Shown here in pieces: positions 47,007 through 56,979 of a stretch of DNA of 64,000 nucleotides. The first letter of the stretch is position 1, and the number at the start of each line of letters is the position of its first letter. Origin of the DNA: Bacteroidetes bacterium GWE2_42_24. GTDB lineage: Bacteria > Bacteroidota > Bacteroidia > Bacteroidales > TTA-H9. The notes beneath the pieces are model-generated. The model had not been told where the DNA came from. It saw only the letters and a program-made list of their open reading frames with translations, and ran no database searches. The stretch covers positions 1 to 64,000 of the forward strand of contig MEOA01000063.1 of the NCBI GenBank assembly GCA_001768515.1, written 5' to 3'. Both the position numbers and the translations under genes were made by a program.

Positions 47007-48140
47007 CTATTTCTTTCGGCTTCTTCCCATCGTGTCGGCTGCAATCATCGCCTCCAGAACCTTTTCCGGAGTTACCTCCATATCTTCATGGTGAATTCCT
47101 TCTGTCGGGGCGCAGGTTTTTATCGCCGCAGGCAATAAGTTCTCCCGGCTGGTATTAATGATTCCAATGTCGTGAAAGGTGGTGGGCAAACCAATCTCTT
47201 CGCAGAAAGAGTATACTGTATTCATCTCATCAGCAGAAGCTCCGGTAAGATATAGTCCGGTTAGCACACCGAAGGTTACTTTCTCACCATGATAAAATGA
47301 ATGGGTCTCTTTCAGCACAGTGAGCCCGTTGTGTATTGAATGGGCAGCGGCCAATCCTGAACTCTCGAATCCGATTCCGCTTAGCAGGGTATTAGCTTCT
47401 ACGATATAAGTCAGTGCCTGAGAAACGTTCTTGTTGTCGTTGTCTGCTTTTGCTTCTGAACCATATTTCAGCAATGTGTCATAACAAAGTCTGGCCAGGT
47501 TGAGGGCAGCCAACGTGGTATAGCCTCCGCATTCATTCTTTGACTGGGTTTGTTTGCACGATCGGGCCTCAAACCATGTTGCCAGCGCGTCACCCATACC
47601 CGAAACCAGAAAACGGGTAGGAGCGGAGGCCATAATGTTCAGGTCGACAAGCACAACATGAGGGTTCATCTTCTGGTAATACACCGATTCGAAAACGCCA
47701 TCTTCTGAATAGATTACCGCGCAACCACTGCAAGGTGCATCGGTTGAGGCTATGGTTGGAACCACGATAACTGGGATGCCTGCCCTGTCGGCAGCTATCT
47801 TAACAGTATCGATTGTTTTGCCTCCTCCCATTCCGATGAGCACGTCGGTATGTGAGGTCTTGATAATGGCCGATACACGTTTGATCTCGCTTTCGCAGCA
47901 TTCGCCATTAAATACTTCTATGTCTGGCCATTCTGATTGGCTGCTGCCGATGTAAGCGGGAAGTATCTTGTTTTTACTGGTTGGGGAAGCAAGTATTAGA
48001 CCTTTTTTTCCCAACAGTTCAACAAGAGCCGGTAGTTCGGCAAGCGCTCTTTCTCCCTGAATATATTTGCCCGGAAAGACTGCCTTGTTAAGCATTCCTG
48101 CTGATAAATGAACTGGTGTCAAATTCATTTTCTTTTTCAT
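47007..48140 (-). CDS. gldA: Glycerol dehydrogenase-family enzyme
   Basis: 377 residues from the ATG at 48140 (MKKKMNLTPVHL); ATGs at 48161 and 48128 are alternatives. FPGKYIQGERALAELPALVELLGKKGLIL opens the Fe/Zn alcohol dehydrogenase fold typical of GldA; GMGGGKTIDTVKIAADRAGIPVIVVPTIASTDAPCSGCAVIYSE is the NAD site; the metal is held by Asp in GMGDALATWFEA and His in AAAHSIHNGL and FYHGEKVTFG. It interconverts glycerol and dihydroxyacetone with NAD. No dihydroxyacetone kinase is nearby. Upstream 1.4 kb is non-coding. Confidence 0.9.
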   Translation of the reverse strand: MKKKMNLTPVHLSAGMLNKAVFPGKYIQGERALAELPALVELLGKKGLILASPTSKNKILPAYIGSSQSEWPDIEVFNGECCESEIKRVSAIIKTSHTDVLIGMGGGKTIDTVKIAADRAGIPVIVVPTIASTDAPCSGCAVIYSEDGVFESVYYQKMNPHVVLVDLNIMASAPTRFLVSGMGDALATWFEARSCKQTQSKNECGGYTTLAALNLARLCYDTLLKYGSEAKADNDNKNVSQALTYIVEANTLLSGIGFESSGLAAAHSIHNGLTVLKETHSFYHGEKVTFGVLTGLYLTGASADEMNTVYSFCEEIGLPTTFHDIGIINTSRENLLPAAIKTCAPTEGIHHEDMEVTPEKVLEAMIAADTMGRSRKK

Positions 48141-49596
48141 GGTATTGCGTTTTGTTTTCAACTCAATGCTGAGGAACTTCAGGTGTGTTTTTATGGAGTT
48201 CTTTAATTACAATACTCAGTTATTGTGTGAATTAAATATTTGAATTTCAATAAAATAAATATTTGCAGATTTGCTTTAGTAATTGGCAATCAGTTTTTTA
48301 TATGATTATTATGCTGATCGCTAAATCCTGACTTCTAAGGCAATCGGGATTGATAAGCTTCATGTTGTTAAGATATTGCATAACAAATCAATTCTGAAGC
48401 TGAAATAGAAACGAAAAGAATTCATCTTCAGTGTTCTTTGAACGGTTTTAAACATCAAAGTTAAAATTAATTCTATCTGGTCAGTCCAACTGGATTCTTA
48501 ATTATTGATAAACCCACATGATCCTTATAGGACAGGAGTTCGATTGAATGTTCCCGATCGATTTATAAGTGCCTATTTAGCCATAGCCAATGCCTCCCGA
48601 CAGCTTTAGAGAGGCATTGCCAACCTGGCAATATTTCCCGTCTTAAGGTTTTTGTCAAATACTCTCCTGACAGGTTGAGCAGGAGCGAAAGTGATATGAG
48701 TCTTGTCAAAGTTTAACTTCATTCGATAGCGCTTCGTTTTTCGTTCGTAAGTTTACGAACGGGCTTCGAAGCTACTTCGAAGGGGTATCGAAGGGAGTCC
48801 AACTCTGATGCCTGTTAATCAATAGCTTGGCGTAATGACATCAGATCCCATTTTTTGGGGTATTTTTAGGCAATTCTGATAGCAGTGATTAGTTGTTTCC
48901 CGATAGCAAACCGGGGTTAGCACGTTGGTGATGTTAGCTTGTTTCCCAATGGCAATCAGAAGCCAAAGCTAAAGCCAATGTCTCCCCAAAAACCTCCATC
49001 TAACATACTGTAAACCTGGTAAAAAGATATGTAAAAAAAAGGCGCTGTTCCCTCTTTGATAAAACTTTTGTCTCTCTTTGGCTTGATTATCAGTCTATTT
49101 TAAATGTAATAATTGGTTGCATAGCCTTCATTGAACGAACATTCTTAAAAAGTGCAACTTTCCCGATTTTTTTGAACGAAGTTTGAACGAAAAGTCATTA
49201 AAATTGCATTTTGGCTGGTTTCAATGAAAAATTTCTGACAATGAAGGGGCTTGGGCTATTTGCAGTTTTTTATATTAGGGTTGAAAAAATGTAAAATGTG
49301 TTCACAGAAGTTTGAATTTAATATATATTTGCACTATAACAATGAATTTGAGAATCAATGCCACGGCACAAGTACCGAAATGATTTGATGAGGAAAAATA
49401 CCTGTCCTGAGCTAGTTTCATGGTTTTGGCTATAAAAAGATTTTGTCTGCGATTTGATTTATAATCGTTATCTGAATGAATTTTTGAGCCTGATCACTGC
49501 CTGAGAACAATCCCACACTACAGTCGACCAGATATATGTGATGAAATAACCCAAAGAATTTTTTCCGAAGCTGTAAATTACTAATACCGCATAATT
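48141..49596. other. Long non-coding region with dispersed repeats
   Basis: No credible gene in 1.4 kb. Contains a 9-bp-arm inverted repeat (CGTTCGTAA 48742-48750 / TTACGAACG 48753-48761), a CTTCGAAG pair just after it (48764-48783), a CCCGATAGC repeat word (48899) and the inverted copy of the compound repeat (49001-49255). The last 330 bp would be a long leader for the kelch gene. Confidence 0.7.
49001..49255 (-). repeat. Inverted second copy of the compound 52-bp/iteron repeat
   Basis: Read on the minus strand: two 52-bp-type units (CATTGAAACCAG, TTTTCGTTCAAACTTCGTTCA, TTCGTTCAATGAAGG), then CTGATAATCAAG, iterons CCAAAGAGAGA, CAAAAGTTTTA and TCAAAGAGGGA (49081 to 49049, 11 bp each), ACAGCG, TTTTTTACATAT and CAGTATGTTA. 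The same order of elements occurs at 5736-6079. Confidence 0.75.
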
Positions 49597-50862
49597 ATGA
49601 AGAATATCTTACTCAAAGCTTTCATTTTTATTATGTTGAGTGCAATAACTATCATTTGCAACGCTCAGGTTGCCTGGATCCAGCGACCCGATATCGGAGA
49701 CCTCACCCGCGATGGAGCCGTTGGGTTTGCTATAGGCGAAAAGGGTTATGTGCTTGGTGGCAGGTGCCATGAGCCGGGGCAATTTCTAAACGATACATGG
49801 GAATACGATCCTCAGACCGGGGCGTGGACACAGAAAGCTGATTTCCAATCTCAAAGCCGGAGCGGCGCAATTGGATTTGCCATTGACGGGAAGGGCTATT
49901 TTGGTTTAGGCTACTATTCTTCTAATGATATATATTACTATTTAGATGACATCTGGGAGTACGATCCCCTTACGAACCAGTGGACGCAAAAGGGCCTTTT
50001 CCCGGGTGGTTCAAGATATGCCGCACTGGGGCTGGCTACGGAAACAAAGGGCTATATTGTCGCAGGGAGTGATGGTAGTCAGGGTGTAAAAACATTTTGG
50101 GAATACCACCCGGATAGCGATACCTGGCTTCAAATGCCGGATTACCCCGGGAGCGCCTTTGTACGTTTATCAGGGTTTGCAATAGGCGGTAATCTTTACC
50201 TGGGTTGTGGAGGAAATGATTCATTGAATGAATTCTGGCAATACAATACACTTTCTGAAACATGGACAGAACGCACGCCTATTCCTGTTGCCCGCTTCAG
50301 TGCTGTTGGTTTTTCCATTGGCAACACAGGATATATCGGAACCGGCGATGCAGGTTTAATCTCCAAATCGACTTCAGATTATTCATACAACGATTTCTGG
50401 GCATACAATCCCGGGCAAGATAGCTGGACTGAAATGGTCGTGCTGAACAGTGGAAGCGGCAGATCGGGCGCTATTGGATTTTCTATCGGACAAAAGGGAT
50501 ACATTGGAACCGGAACCGACTATTACACCACCTGGGGTATGGTGAATTATTATAAGGATTTCTGGGAACTCGATTTTAGTGTGGGTATTACAGATGGACC
50601 CTTAAGTATAAATAACTCCGGGCAACTTACTGTTTACCCGAACCCTGCTTCAGGAGGATATTTCAATGCTGATATTGTCCTGAATGGTAGCGTAGGTCTG
50701 CTTTCGTTGATTTCACCAAATGGTGTCATTGTTTTGGAAAAACAGGTTGAGTGCTCCTCGGTAGTGACTATTCCTGTCAGCCATTTGCCTTCCGGTCATT
50801 ATATACTACGTTTGAATGAGAATGGCAGGATGAAAGCTGCTGCGAAAATTACTTTGCAATAG
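49597..50862 (+). CDS. Secreted kelch-repeat protein with T9SS sorting domain
   Basis: 421 residues: signal peptide (ends IICNAQ), six kelch blades of about 50 residues each (for example GAVGFAIGEKGYVLGGR...DTWEYDPQTGAWTQ, GAIGFAIDGKGYFGLG...DIWEYDPLTNQWTQ), a six-bladed beta-propeller, and a type A sorting domain from about residue 340 (LTVYPNPASGGYF...SGHYILRLNENGRMKAAAKITL). Likely exported by T9SS and displayed for binding or adhesion. It and the next gene are same-strand T9SS cargo. Confidence 0.9.
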   Translation: MKNILLKAFIFIMLSAITIICNAQVAWIQRPDIGDLTRDGAVGFAIGEKGYVLGGRCHEPGQFLNDTWEYDPQTGAWTQKADFQSQSRSGAIGFAIDGKGYFGLGYYSSNDIYYYLDDIWEYDPLTNQWTQKGLFPGGSRYAALGLATETKGYIVAGSDGSQGVKTFWEYHPDSDTWLQMPDYPGSAFVRLSGFAIGGNLYLGCGGNDSLNEFWQYNTLSETWTERTPIPVARFSAVGFSIGNTGYIGTGDAGLISKSTSDYSYNDFWAYNPGQDSWTEMVVLNSGSGRSGAIGFSIGQKGYIGTGTDYYTTWGMVNYYKDFWELDFSVGITDGPLSINNSGQLTVYPNPASGGYFNADIVLNGSVGLLSLISPNGVIVLEKQVECSSVVTIPVSHLPSGHYILRLNENGRMKAAAKITLQ

Positions 50863-50967
50863 CATAAAATATTACATAAGGGAAATCGGCTTGATGACGC
50901 ATATTTCGCTATTAATTTATATCAAATGCGGAAGTTTATTATTCAACAACTAAATTTAAAAATTGAA

Positions 50968-51921
50968 ATGTTAAAAAAAGTTCATTCTTGTACATATCTT
51001 AAATTAAAGTATGCATTCATCGCGCCCTTTCTTTTCCTTGTGTCCTTTTTTCTGTCAACCAATACATCAGGGCAGGTGTATGTGCCATTCCCTGAAACAA
51101 ATGCCATCTGGAGTGAAATTTTCACGTGCCAACAGCCATTTGAGGTAAATACTTATCAATATGGAATTTCAGGCGATACCACAATTAGCAATGTCTTATA
51201 TCATAAAATTTATCAATTAACTGATACGCTGTTTCCCCTGGCACCAGGAGAATTCTGCGGAGCCATCAGGGAGGATAATAAAAAGATTTATGTAATTAGT
51301 TGTAATTCTGTCTTTCCGGGTTCGGGTAATTCTGAAGTGCTGTTGTATGACTTTTCAAAGAAAGCAGGTGACACAGTTTTTGTGGGACAAGACGGAATTG
51401 GTCCGGAAGGGGATTTGGTGATAGATCACATTGATTCTGTTTTAATTGATAATAATTATCGAAGAACATTTCATTTTACAACCATGTTGGGCTATTTCTG
51501 GATAGAGGGCATCGGGAGTACACGTGGGCTTTTTTCGCCAATTATGGGCGTAACAACAGGATACCAGAAATGGCGACTGATTTGTCATGATCAGGATGGC
51601 GATGTAAAATATCTGAATCCGGAGTTTAATACCTGCTTCCCGGTTTTGGAAGGGGTAGGCGACCTTGATAATTTGGAAAGGCAAGTAGCCATTATTCCAA
51701 ATCCGGTCACAGGTCAAAGTGTTGTGAAATTTGACAATATGGATAAGTCAATGCAAGTTTTTGAGATTTATAACCTTACCGGGCAGGTGGTGAAGAGGTG
51801 TGAAATCGCAAATAAGAGTCAAATTATTCTTAACAGAAATGATTTCAAGCCAGGTAATTATTTTTATCGCATCAGCGGTTATAATCAAATTCATTTGTCG
51901 GGGAAAATCATTTTTAAATAG
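50968..51921 (+). CDS. Secreted T9SS-sorted protein, function unknown
   Basis: 317 residues from the ATG at 50968, which puts the signal peptide (KLKYAFIAPFLFLVSFFLSTNTSGQ) near the start; an ATG at 50926 adds 14 residues. The middle (FEVNTYQYGISGDTTISNVLYHKIYQL... ICHDQDGDVKYLNP) is a beta-rich module common in Bacteroidota exported proteins, without a catalytic motif. The end has the sorting domain AIIPNPVTGQSVVKF...GNYFYRISGYNQIHLSGKIIF. It follows the kelch gene by about 100 bp. Confidence 0.82.
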   Translation: MLKKVHSCTYLKLKYAFIAPFLFLVSFFLSTNTSGQVYVPFPETNAIWSEIFTCQQPFEVNTYQYGISGDTTISNVLYHKIYQLTDTLFPLAPGEFCGAIREDNKKIYVISCNSVFPGSGNSEVLLYDFSKKAGDTVFVGQDGIGPEGDLVIDHIDSVLIDNNYRRTFHFTTMLGYFWIEGIGSTRGLFSPIMGVTTGYQKWRLICHDQDGDVKYLNPEFNTCFPVLEGVGDLDNLERQVAIIPNPVTGQSVVKFDNMDKSMQVFEIYNLTGQVVKRCEIANKSQIILNRNDFKPGNYFYRISGYNQIHLSGKIIFK

Positions 51922-51963
51922 TGTTTGTCTATAAAGCCGCTGTTTTTTTAGGCCACCCGAATT

Positions 51964-52224
51964 TTGTTTGTGGAGCAAATAGCTATTATTACCAACAAAG
52001 GACAAAAGTCAAATATTGTTAATGGTGTAGCTGATTACATTCATCTTTTCGTTGGGTTAAAACCGTCAATGGCTGTTTCGGACATGGTGCGGGATATTAA
52101 AAATAATTTGGGCAATCTTATAAACGATAAAAAATTTGTGAGAGGAAATATTCGTTTGAATGAGATGATGAATAATATCACCCCTTCGGGGTTAAATATC
52201 ATGAATGAATATTGTTATCTATAA
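51964..52224 (+). pseudogene. Degenerate REP-associated (IS200-like Y1) transposase fragment
   Basis: 86 codons without an ATG start. IITNKGQKSNIVNGVADYIHLFVGLKPSMAVSDMVRDIKNNLGNLINDKKFVRG matches the middle of Bacteroidota IS200-like/RAYT transposases (NKGQK...NG..DHIH...GLKP..S.SD.VRDIK.NS...IN..KF..G). The HUH metal motif reads YIH, losing the first His. The catalytic Tyr part is missing and the frame ends inside the palindromes. Clearly inactive. Confidence 0.75.
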
Positions 52225-52319
52225 TAATATCAGCCCTTCGGGCTTAAATGAAAACAAATCCCGAAGGGATGAAATTATTATAGCAAAAGATGTTAATACA
52301 ACCGAAACCCCGAAGAGGT
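52180..52319. repeat. REP-like palindromes next to the RAYT remnant
   Basis: ACCCCTTCGGGGT (52180-52192), AGCCCTTCGGGCT (52232-52244), ATCCCGAAGGGAT (52258-52270), AACCCCGAAGAGGT (52306-52319). UUCG-type loops and short GC stems; ATCCCGAAGGGAT also occurs at 2234-2246. Confidence 0.7.
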
Positions 52320-52599
52320 GACATATTATGCCTGGCACATTTTCATAAATATATATTCAAATCGTTTTACCGTAATGTTTTAGCCCCTTAAATAATCGGA
52401 CAAGCTTATAGACAAAAATCTATAACTTTATGCTGATGAAAAAAGAACCTTTCCTCCAGAAGAGAAGCTTCGGATTATAAATAAGCCCATGAGAACGCGA
52501 TGACTACTACTACCAGAAAGTGTGGTTTTTATGCAGCGTCCTGTTTTCCTGAAAAACGCTGGTGGTACTGTACAGTGATATTTCCGGAATATATCTGCG

Positions 52600-53637
52600 C
52601 TATTCAGGCCAGCCGGTATTGATGCTTCCGGTGATGATACCGGCTTTAATGGATGTGAGTGCGGTTCTGATGCTATCGGGGATCATGGCCTCATAATCAT
52701 GAAATGGTGCCATTCCGACACCATTGTTCGATAAATTGCAGTGGCTGACAGTGCCACCAGTGAATGACTGTGTGCAATATTTTCCAATGGCGGTATAAAC
52801 TATCGCATCAAGTTCTTTCATACAGGAGGTTAACAGATAAGGGCCTACTTCAGGAATAGACAGATATTGGTCGACATCAACGCCAATGGCCCATTTACCT
52901 GATTCTTTTACTTTGTGAAGCACACCATTACCTGTCTTTCCGGCAAAGGCAAAGATGACAGAGGCACCCTGCTGAATGAGGCTATCGGCCAATCTGGCGC
53001 CTACCAGCGTATCGGTGAAAGTGCCGGCATAACATCCGATCCCGTTGACTTGTCTGGTGTAAAATGCATTGTAGTAATTAATTCCTGCTAAATAGCTGAT
53101 CGAGAATTGTCGGATTTCCGGTATTTCCGGTCCCCCGACAAACCCTGCAACCGGATTTTCCGGCGCTTGTATGTCTGCCCACCATGCTGCCAGAAAGCCA
53201 CACGGGAAAGAACTCTGGTCAACATCAAATACTATGCATTGCAGGTTTGCGGGCGGGTTATCCATTTGATAGTCAATTAAGATAAAGCTGATGGAAGGAT
53301 TTGCATTGGCAGCTTCAAGGGTAGCCTCTGCAGCATCGTAACCACTCGTGATGATCAGGTCGTAATCCTCCTGTACAAAAAAACTGATTCCTGTCAGGAA
53401 ATCAGCAGCCGATGTACATTCATAAATCTTGGGTGAAAGTTGATAATCTATGGCAGCCCGTTGAAATCCCTGAAGGATGTTCTGGTTAAACCCAGCATCA
53501 TTATACCCGCCCAAACCTCCTACAAGTCCAACCTTTACCAACGGCTGGGGATCGGATTCGGTATCCTTTGTACATGATACAGTTGTAAGTGTAATCATCA
53601 GGATGAGGTATAGGGAGAGTTGTTTTTTCTTGATCAT
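52600..53637 (-). CDS. BMP-family substrate-binding lipoprotein
   Basis: 345 residues with a lipobox (LTTVSC). GLVGGLGGYNDAGFNQNILQGFQRAA is the opening motif of BMP/PnrA/Med nucleoside-binding lipoproteins; other blocks are YDLIITSGYDAAEATLEAANANPSISFILID, GFLAAWWADI, VAGFVGGPEIPEIRQFSISYLAGI, GASVIFAFAGKTGNGVLHKVKESGKWAIGVDVDQ and VGPYLLTSCMKELDAIVYTAI. It should bind a purine nucleoside or similar ligand in the periplasm, but no ABC permease or ATPase gene lies near it. Confidence 0.9.
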   Translation of the reverse strand: MIKKKQLSLYLILMITLTTVSCTKDTESDPQPLVKVGLVGGLGGYNDAGFNQNILQGFQRAAIDYQLSPKIYECTSAADFLTGISFFVQEDYDLIITSGYDAAEATLEAANANPSISFILIDYQMDNPPANLQCIVFDVDQSSFPCGFLAAWWADIQAPENPVAGFVGGPEIPEIRQFSISYLAGINYYNAFYTRQVNGIGCYAGTFTDTLVGARLADSLIQQGASVIFAFAGKTGNGVLHKVKESGKWAIGVDVDQYLSIPEVGPYLLTSCMKELDAIVYTAIGKYCTQSFTGGTVSHCNLSNNGVGMAPFHDYEAMIPDSIRTALTSIKAGIITGSINTGWPE

Positions 53638-53924
53638 TTTGATAGGTGAGTTGATTAATAATTTAGTTTATAGACGTCACGCCTGTAAAAGGGGTGTGAT
53701 TTTATCTTGATTTTAGTGACCGTATAAAATTAAAAAGAATGACTGAATGAAGCTATTGAAGCCGGGAAAGGATGGTGTTTTTAAAGGCTATTGGCTTTTG
53801 GTATGGCTTTTCTCTCATGTTGTAAATAGTGCAATTCTTGTAAATAATATCGTTTCAAGCTTCCGGAACTGTACGCCGGAGGCTTATCTCAGGATACCTG
53901 ATAAATATCATTAGTTAGATAAGG

Positions 53925-54206
53925 CTAATCTTCTCCAATGTTTATTTCGGTGTCGGAGGATTCGTTAATATTTCTTTCATACTCACTGATGACCATCCTG
54001 GCTTTCTCTACATCAATGTCAGAAACAAAGACTTTAACAGCTCCGGCGCCACCCGGGGCAGAATACCACGGATAGAGCGTGCCCATGATTCCATCTTTAA
54101 TAAATGATTCTATTTCAGAATCAGCCAGAAGACTCTTTAGCAATTCGGCTTGCCAGAGTGTTCCGGCGAAAACTTCAACCGGGTGTATTTCATTATTAGG
54201 ATGCAT
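53925..54206 (-). CDS. DUF2007 putative signal-transducing protein
   Basis: 93 residues. VEVFAGTLWQAELLKSLLADSEIESFIKDGIMGTLYPWYSAPGGAGAVKVFVSDIDVEKARMVI matches DUF2007, a ferredoxin-like alpha/beta fold related to ACT/PII-like domains and often annotated as signal transducing; followed by an acidic tail. Cytosolic. Stands alone between two spacers of about 290 and 600 bp. Confidence 0.82.
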   Translation of the reverse strand: MHPNNEIHPVEVFAGTLWQAELLKSLLADSEIESFIKDGIMGTLYPWYSAPGGAGAVKVFVSDIDVEKARMVISEYERNINESSDTEINIGED

Positions 54207-54813
54207 AATGATGGTTTTTTAATGCGATGATTGATAGAATATCTTATAAAGTTTGTTTGGATTCAATGAGTCAAATTATGAAAAAGGTGATTTGTTTTTC
54301 GTCAATACCTTTACGTTTTCTGATCAACGATTTGTTTAATTGTTCTTCGGGTTGTGAATAACCCGGATGTTCCATGATCTCATAAATCCTTATGCTTTAG
54401 CAGTGAAGCAGTCATTCTTTTCACATGGGGCAGAATGGATGTCTTATGCGAACGGGTTCAAAGGTAGTTAAATTTGTTGCCAACTGCGGGTACCACACTG
54501 AATATTTGATTCACGTCCCCGATATACAGTCCATAAGCCACCAGAGGGACTTATGGTTTTCCAAGGGTGGTGATCACAGAGGAATTCGTAATAATTCACT
54601 TATTTATACCTGATAGATTCTTGTTAGCCTTACTCTTTGTAAAATCCATAATATCACATCTGTTCTGCCGGACTGATTACCGGGTAGTGTCTTTTTTGCT
54701 GGTAACATGGCTGTCATAAGTGGAAGTAGTTTCGCCGGAAGAAGATGTGGTATTGAAATCAATTTTTGCGCTGGGATTGGTATCGCGATTTGCGCTGATG
54801 CCTGGTTTTGTAT
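54207..54813. other. Intergenic, nothing recognised
   Basis: A 62-codon frame at 54425-54613 (+) has no recognisable features. No repeat shared with the other spacers was seen. Confidence 0.5.
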
Positions 54814-56979
54814 TTAAACCTCCTTAACCGGCAGGCTGATGAAAACTACAGTACCTTCACCTGGAGTACTTGAAGCAGAAATTTCACCTTTCATTAATTG
54901 TACAAATTCAAAGCAGATCATCAGTCCGAGTCCGCTCGATTGGCTTTGTTTGTGATCATGCTGGCTAAGCCGGCTTTTGAAATCAAACAAGTACTTTACC
55001 TGTTCTTCCGGCATTCCCTTACCGGTATCTTTTATTGATATAATGATGTTTTTATCTTTGTGTTCGGCTGTATAGGTAATCTTTCCGCCCCCCGGGGTGT
55101 GCTTCAGGGAATTGGTGGTGATATTTCTGAGTATTGTTTTCATCATATCCTCATCACACCAGAGGGTGATGTCTTCAGGGACTTGATTGATTAATTCAAT
55201 AGCACCTTTTTTTGCCTGCTGCATGTGATTGGTTATGATGGCCTCAGACAGTAAGTAGAGATTGACTTGTGATTTGTCGGGTTTTATTAAGCCGCGTTGT
55301 GCTTTTGACCATGTTAGCAGATTTTCGAGCAGGTTATAAGCAATGTTGCCCGATTTCTGGAGGACTTTCGCGTATTCATTAATCTCGGTGTTGGGAAGGT
55401 CTCTGCTTTCTTCTTCGATTATGGCAGTCATTCCCAGTATGTTGTTAAATGGGTTGCGCAGATCGTGGGCAATGATGGAGAATAGTTTGTCTTTGGTGAT
55501 ATTAGCCAATTCAAGTTCCAGGGACTGAGCTTCAATTGTTTTCCCTTTCGTTTCAAGATGGTTGTAAAGTTTTTTAAGTTTTAACCGGCTCAAGATGATC
55601 AGGAGGGATGCAAAAATGAGAATGATCATCAGTGCAATGAAAATATTGTTTATTGTTTGATGATGCTCGATACTCTGTTGTTTCAATGCATTCTCATTGC
55701 GCAGCCGTTTGTTTTCAATATCGCTGATTTCCTGTTGGAACTGTGCCTGCAATTCGGCCAGTTTTAGGTTGTGCTTGTTGGTATTAATGCTGTCAAGTAG
55801 TTTTACGTGCTGTTCAAGGTAGCTTAATGCCCTGACCGGGTTTCCCAGCGATTTGTTCGCCATGTATAAACCTTCCAGGATGGGCAGCTTAATATCACTG
55901 TCTGTGCCATCGTCCAATGTGTCGGCCATTATGTAGTAGTTGAGTGCTGTAGCTGGTTTCGATTCTTTAAGGTACATAGAACCCAGGTTGATGTAGTTCA
56001 TGACAATCCCCATGGTTAGGTTCAGTGATTGGCAGATTTGCAGAGACTCTCTGTACGATTTCTCAGCTTCACGGTATTTCCCCATATCAGCCAACAAGTT
56101 TCCCGTATTAAGGGTTACTCTTGCAACTCCTGTCAAAGAATTGATATTGTGATAAGCTGATTTTGCCAGATTAAAATAATACAGGGCGGAGTCTGGTAAG
56201 TTTTCCTGACGGAGTGAGACACCAAGGTTAGCATAATTTAGAGCTAAATTAATTACATCTGTATTATTGGATTTTAAAATGCCGATTGCTTGTCTGTAAA
56301 ATTTTATTGAGTTTTTATATTCAGCCTTGCTGTAGTACTCGAGTCCGATATTCCCCAGAATAATACCTTTTGCATCAGTTTCTCTATTTGCCGGTTTCCC
56401 CGATCTAAGCGCCTGCATATAATAATAGATGGCACTATCATACTGTTTAAGGTTACTGAAGGCAGAAGCCAGGTTGTTAAAAGCTCCTCCCATTTTGTTG
56501 GATTTGATCTTTTGATAATACTTAAGTGATTGCCTGCCATAATCGATTGCTTCATGATACGCTCTGGTATTTTGTTTTGACAGGCAAAGTTGAAAATATA
56601 CTAAAGCCCTGAGGGTATCGCTGTTGATTTCATTGGCAATTTCCAGTGCCTGATACTGTAAGGCAAGGGCAGAATCGTATCTGTCTTTATGGTGATAGTA
56701 GATCGACTTTAGCAGAATGGCTTCCGATTCAGAAGTCTTGTCGTGAAGCGCGATAGAGAGTTGTAAGGCTGCCTCTCCAATTTCTTTCAGCATCATAGGA
56801 TTGGAATGCTCAATCATTCTGCCTGTTTTCAGCATCAACCTCAGCTTGTTTCCTGGCTCTTTTTCTTTCGAAAAGGCATTGCGTAAGCTGTCATTGGAAG
56901 CATTCAGGCTCATTATATTAACGAATACTGTGAAAAAAATAATTCCCGTTATCCTGCTTTTGATGATGATGTTCTTCAT
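54814..56979 (-). CDS. TPR sensor histidine kinase
   Basis: 721 residues from the ATG at 56979 (signal peptide IIIKSRITGIIFFTVFVNIMSLNA). Residues about 40-420 are TPR repeats (for example LNYANLGVSLRQENLPDSALYYFNLAKSAY), then one helix (FIALMIILIFASLLIILSRLK, about 443-463), a coiled linker, HisKA with the acceptor His in FSIIAHDLRNPFNNILGM (about 505) and HATPase (DTGKGMPEEQ, SSGLGLMICFEFVQ). No receiver domain. This layout is typical of Bacteroidota two-component kinases. It is divergent from the sigma-54 locus; no cognate regulator adjoins it. A longer frame to 57099 lacks a signal peptide at its start. Confidence 0.9.
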   Translation of the reverse strand: MKNIIIKSRITGIIFFTVFVNIMSLNASNDSLRNAFSKEKEPGNKLRLMLKTGRMIEHSNPMMLKEIGEAALQLSIALHDKTSESEAILLKSIYYHHKDRYDSALALQYQALEIANEINSDTLRALVYFQLCLSKQNTRAYHEAIDYGRQSLKYYQKIKSNKMGGAFNNLASAFSNLKQYDSAIYYYMQALRSGKPANRETDAKGIILGNIGLEYYSKAEYKNSIKFYRQAIGILKSNNTDVINLALNYANLGVSLRQENLPDSALYYFNLAKSAYHNINSLTGVARVTLNTGNLLADMGKYREAEKSYRESLQICQSLNLTMGIVMNYINLGSMYLKESKPATALNYYIMADTLDDGTDSDIKLPILEGLYMANKSLGNPVRALSYLEQHVKLLDSINTNKHNLKLAELQAQFQQEISDIENKRLRNENALKQQSIEHHQTINNIFIALMIILIFASLLIILSRLKLKKLYNHLETKGKTIEAQSLELELANITKDKLFSIIAHDLRNPFNNILGMTAIIEEESRDLPNTEINEYAKVLQKSGNIAYNLLENLLTWSKAQRGLIKPDKSQVNLYLLSEAIITNHMQQAKKGAIELINQVPEDITLWCDEDMMKTILRNITTNSLKHTPGGGKITYTAEHKDKNIIISIKDTGKGMPEEQVKYLFDFKSRLSQHDHKQSQSSGLGLMICFEFVQLMKGEISASSTPGEGTVVFISLPVKEV

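Larger units (their letters stand above)
51922..52599. other. Intergenic region with transposase remnant and palindromes
   Basis: Holds the RAYT remnant (51964-52224) and REP-like palindromes (52180-52319). From 52320 to 52599 nothing recognisable. Confidence 0.65.
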
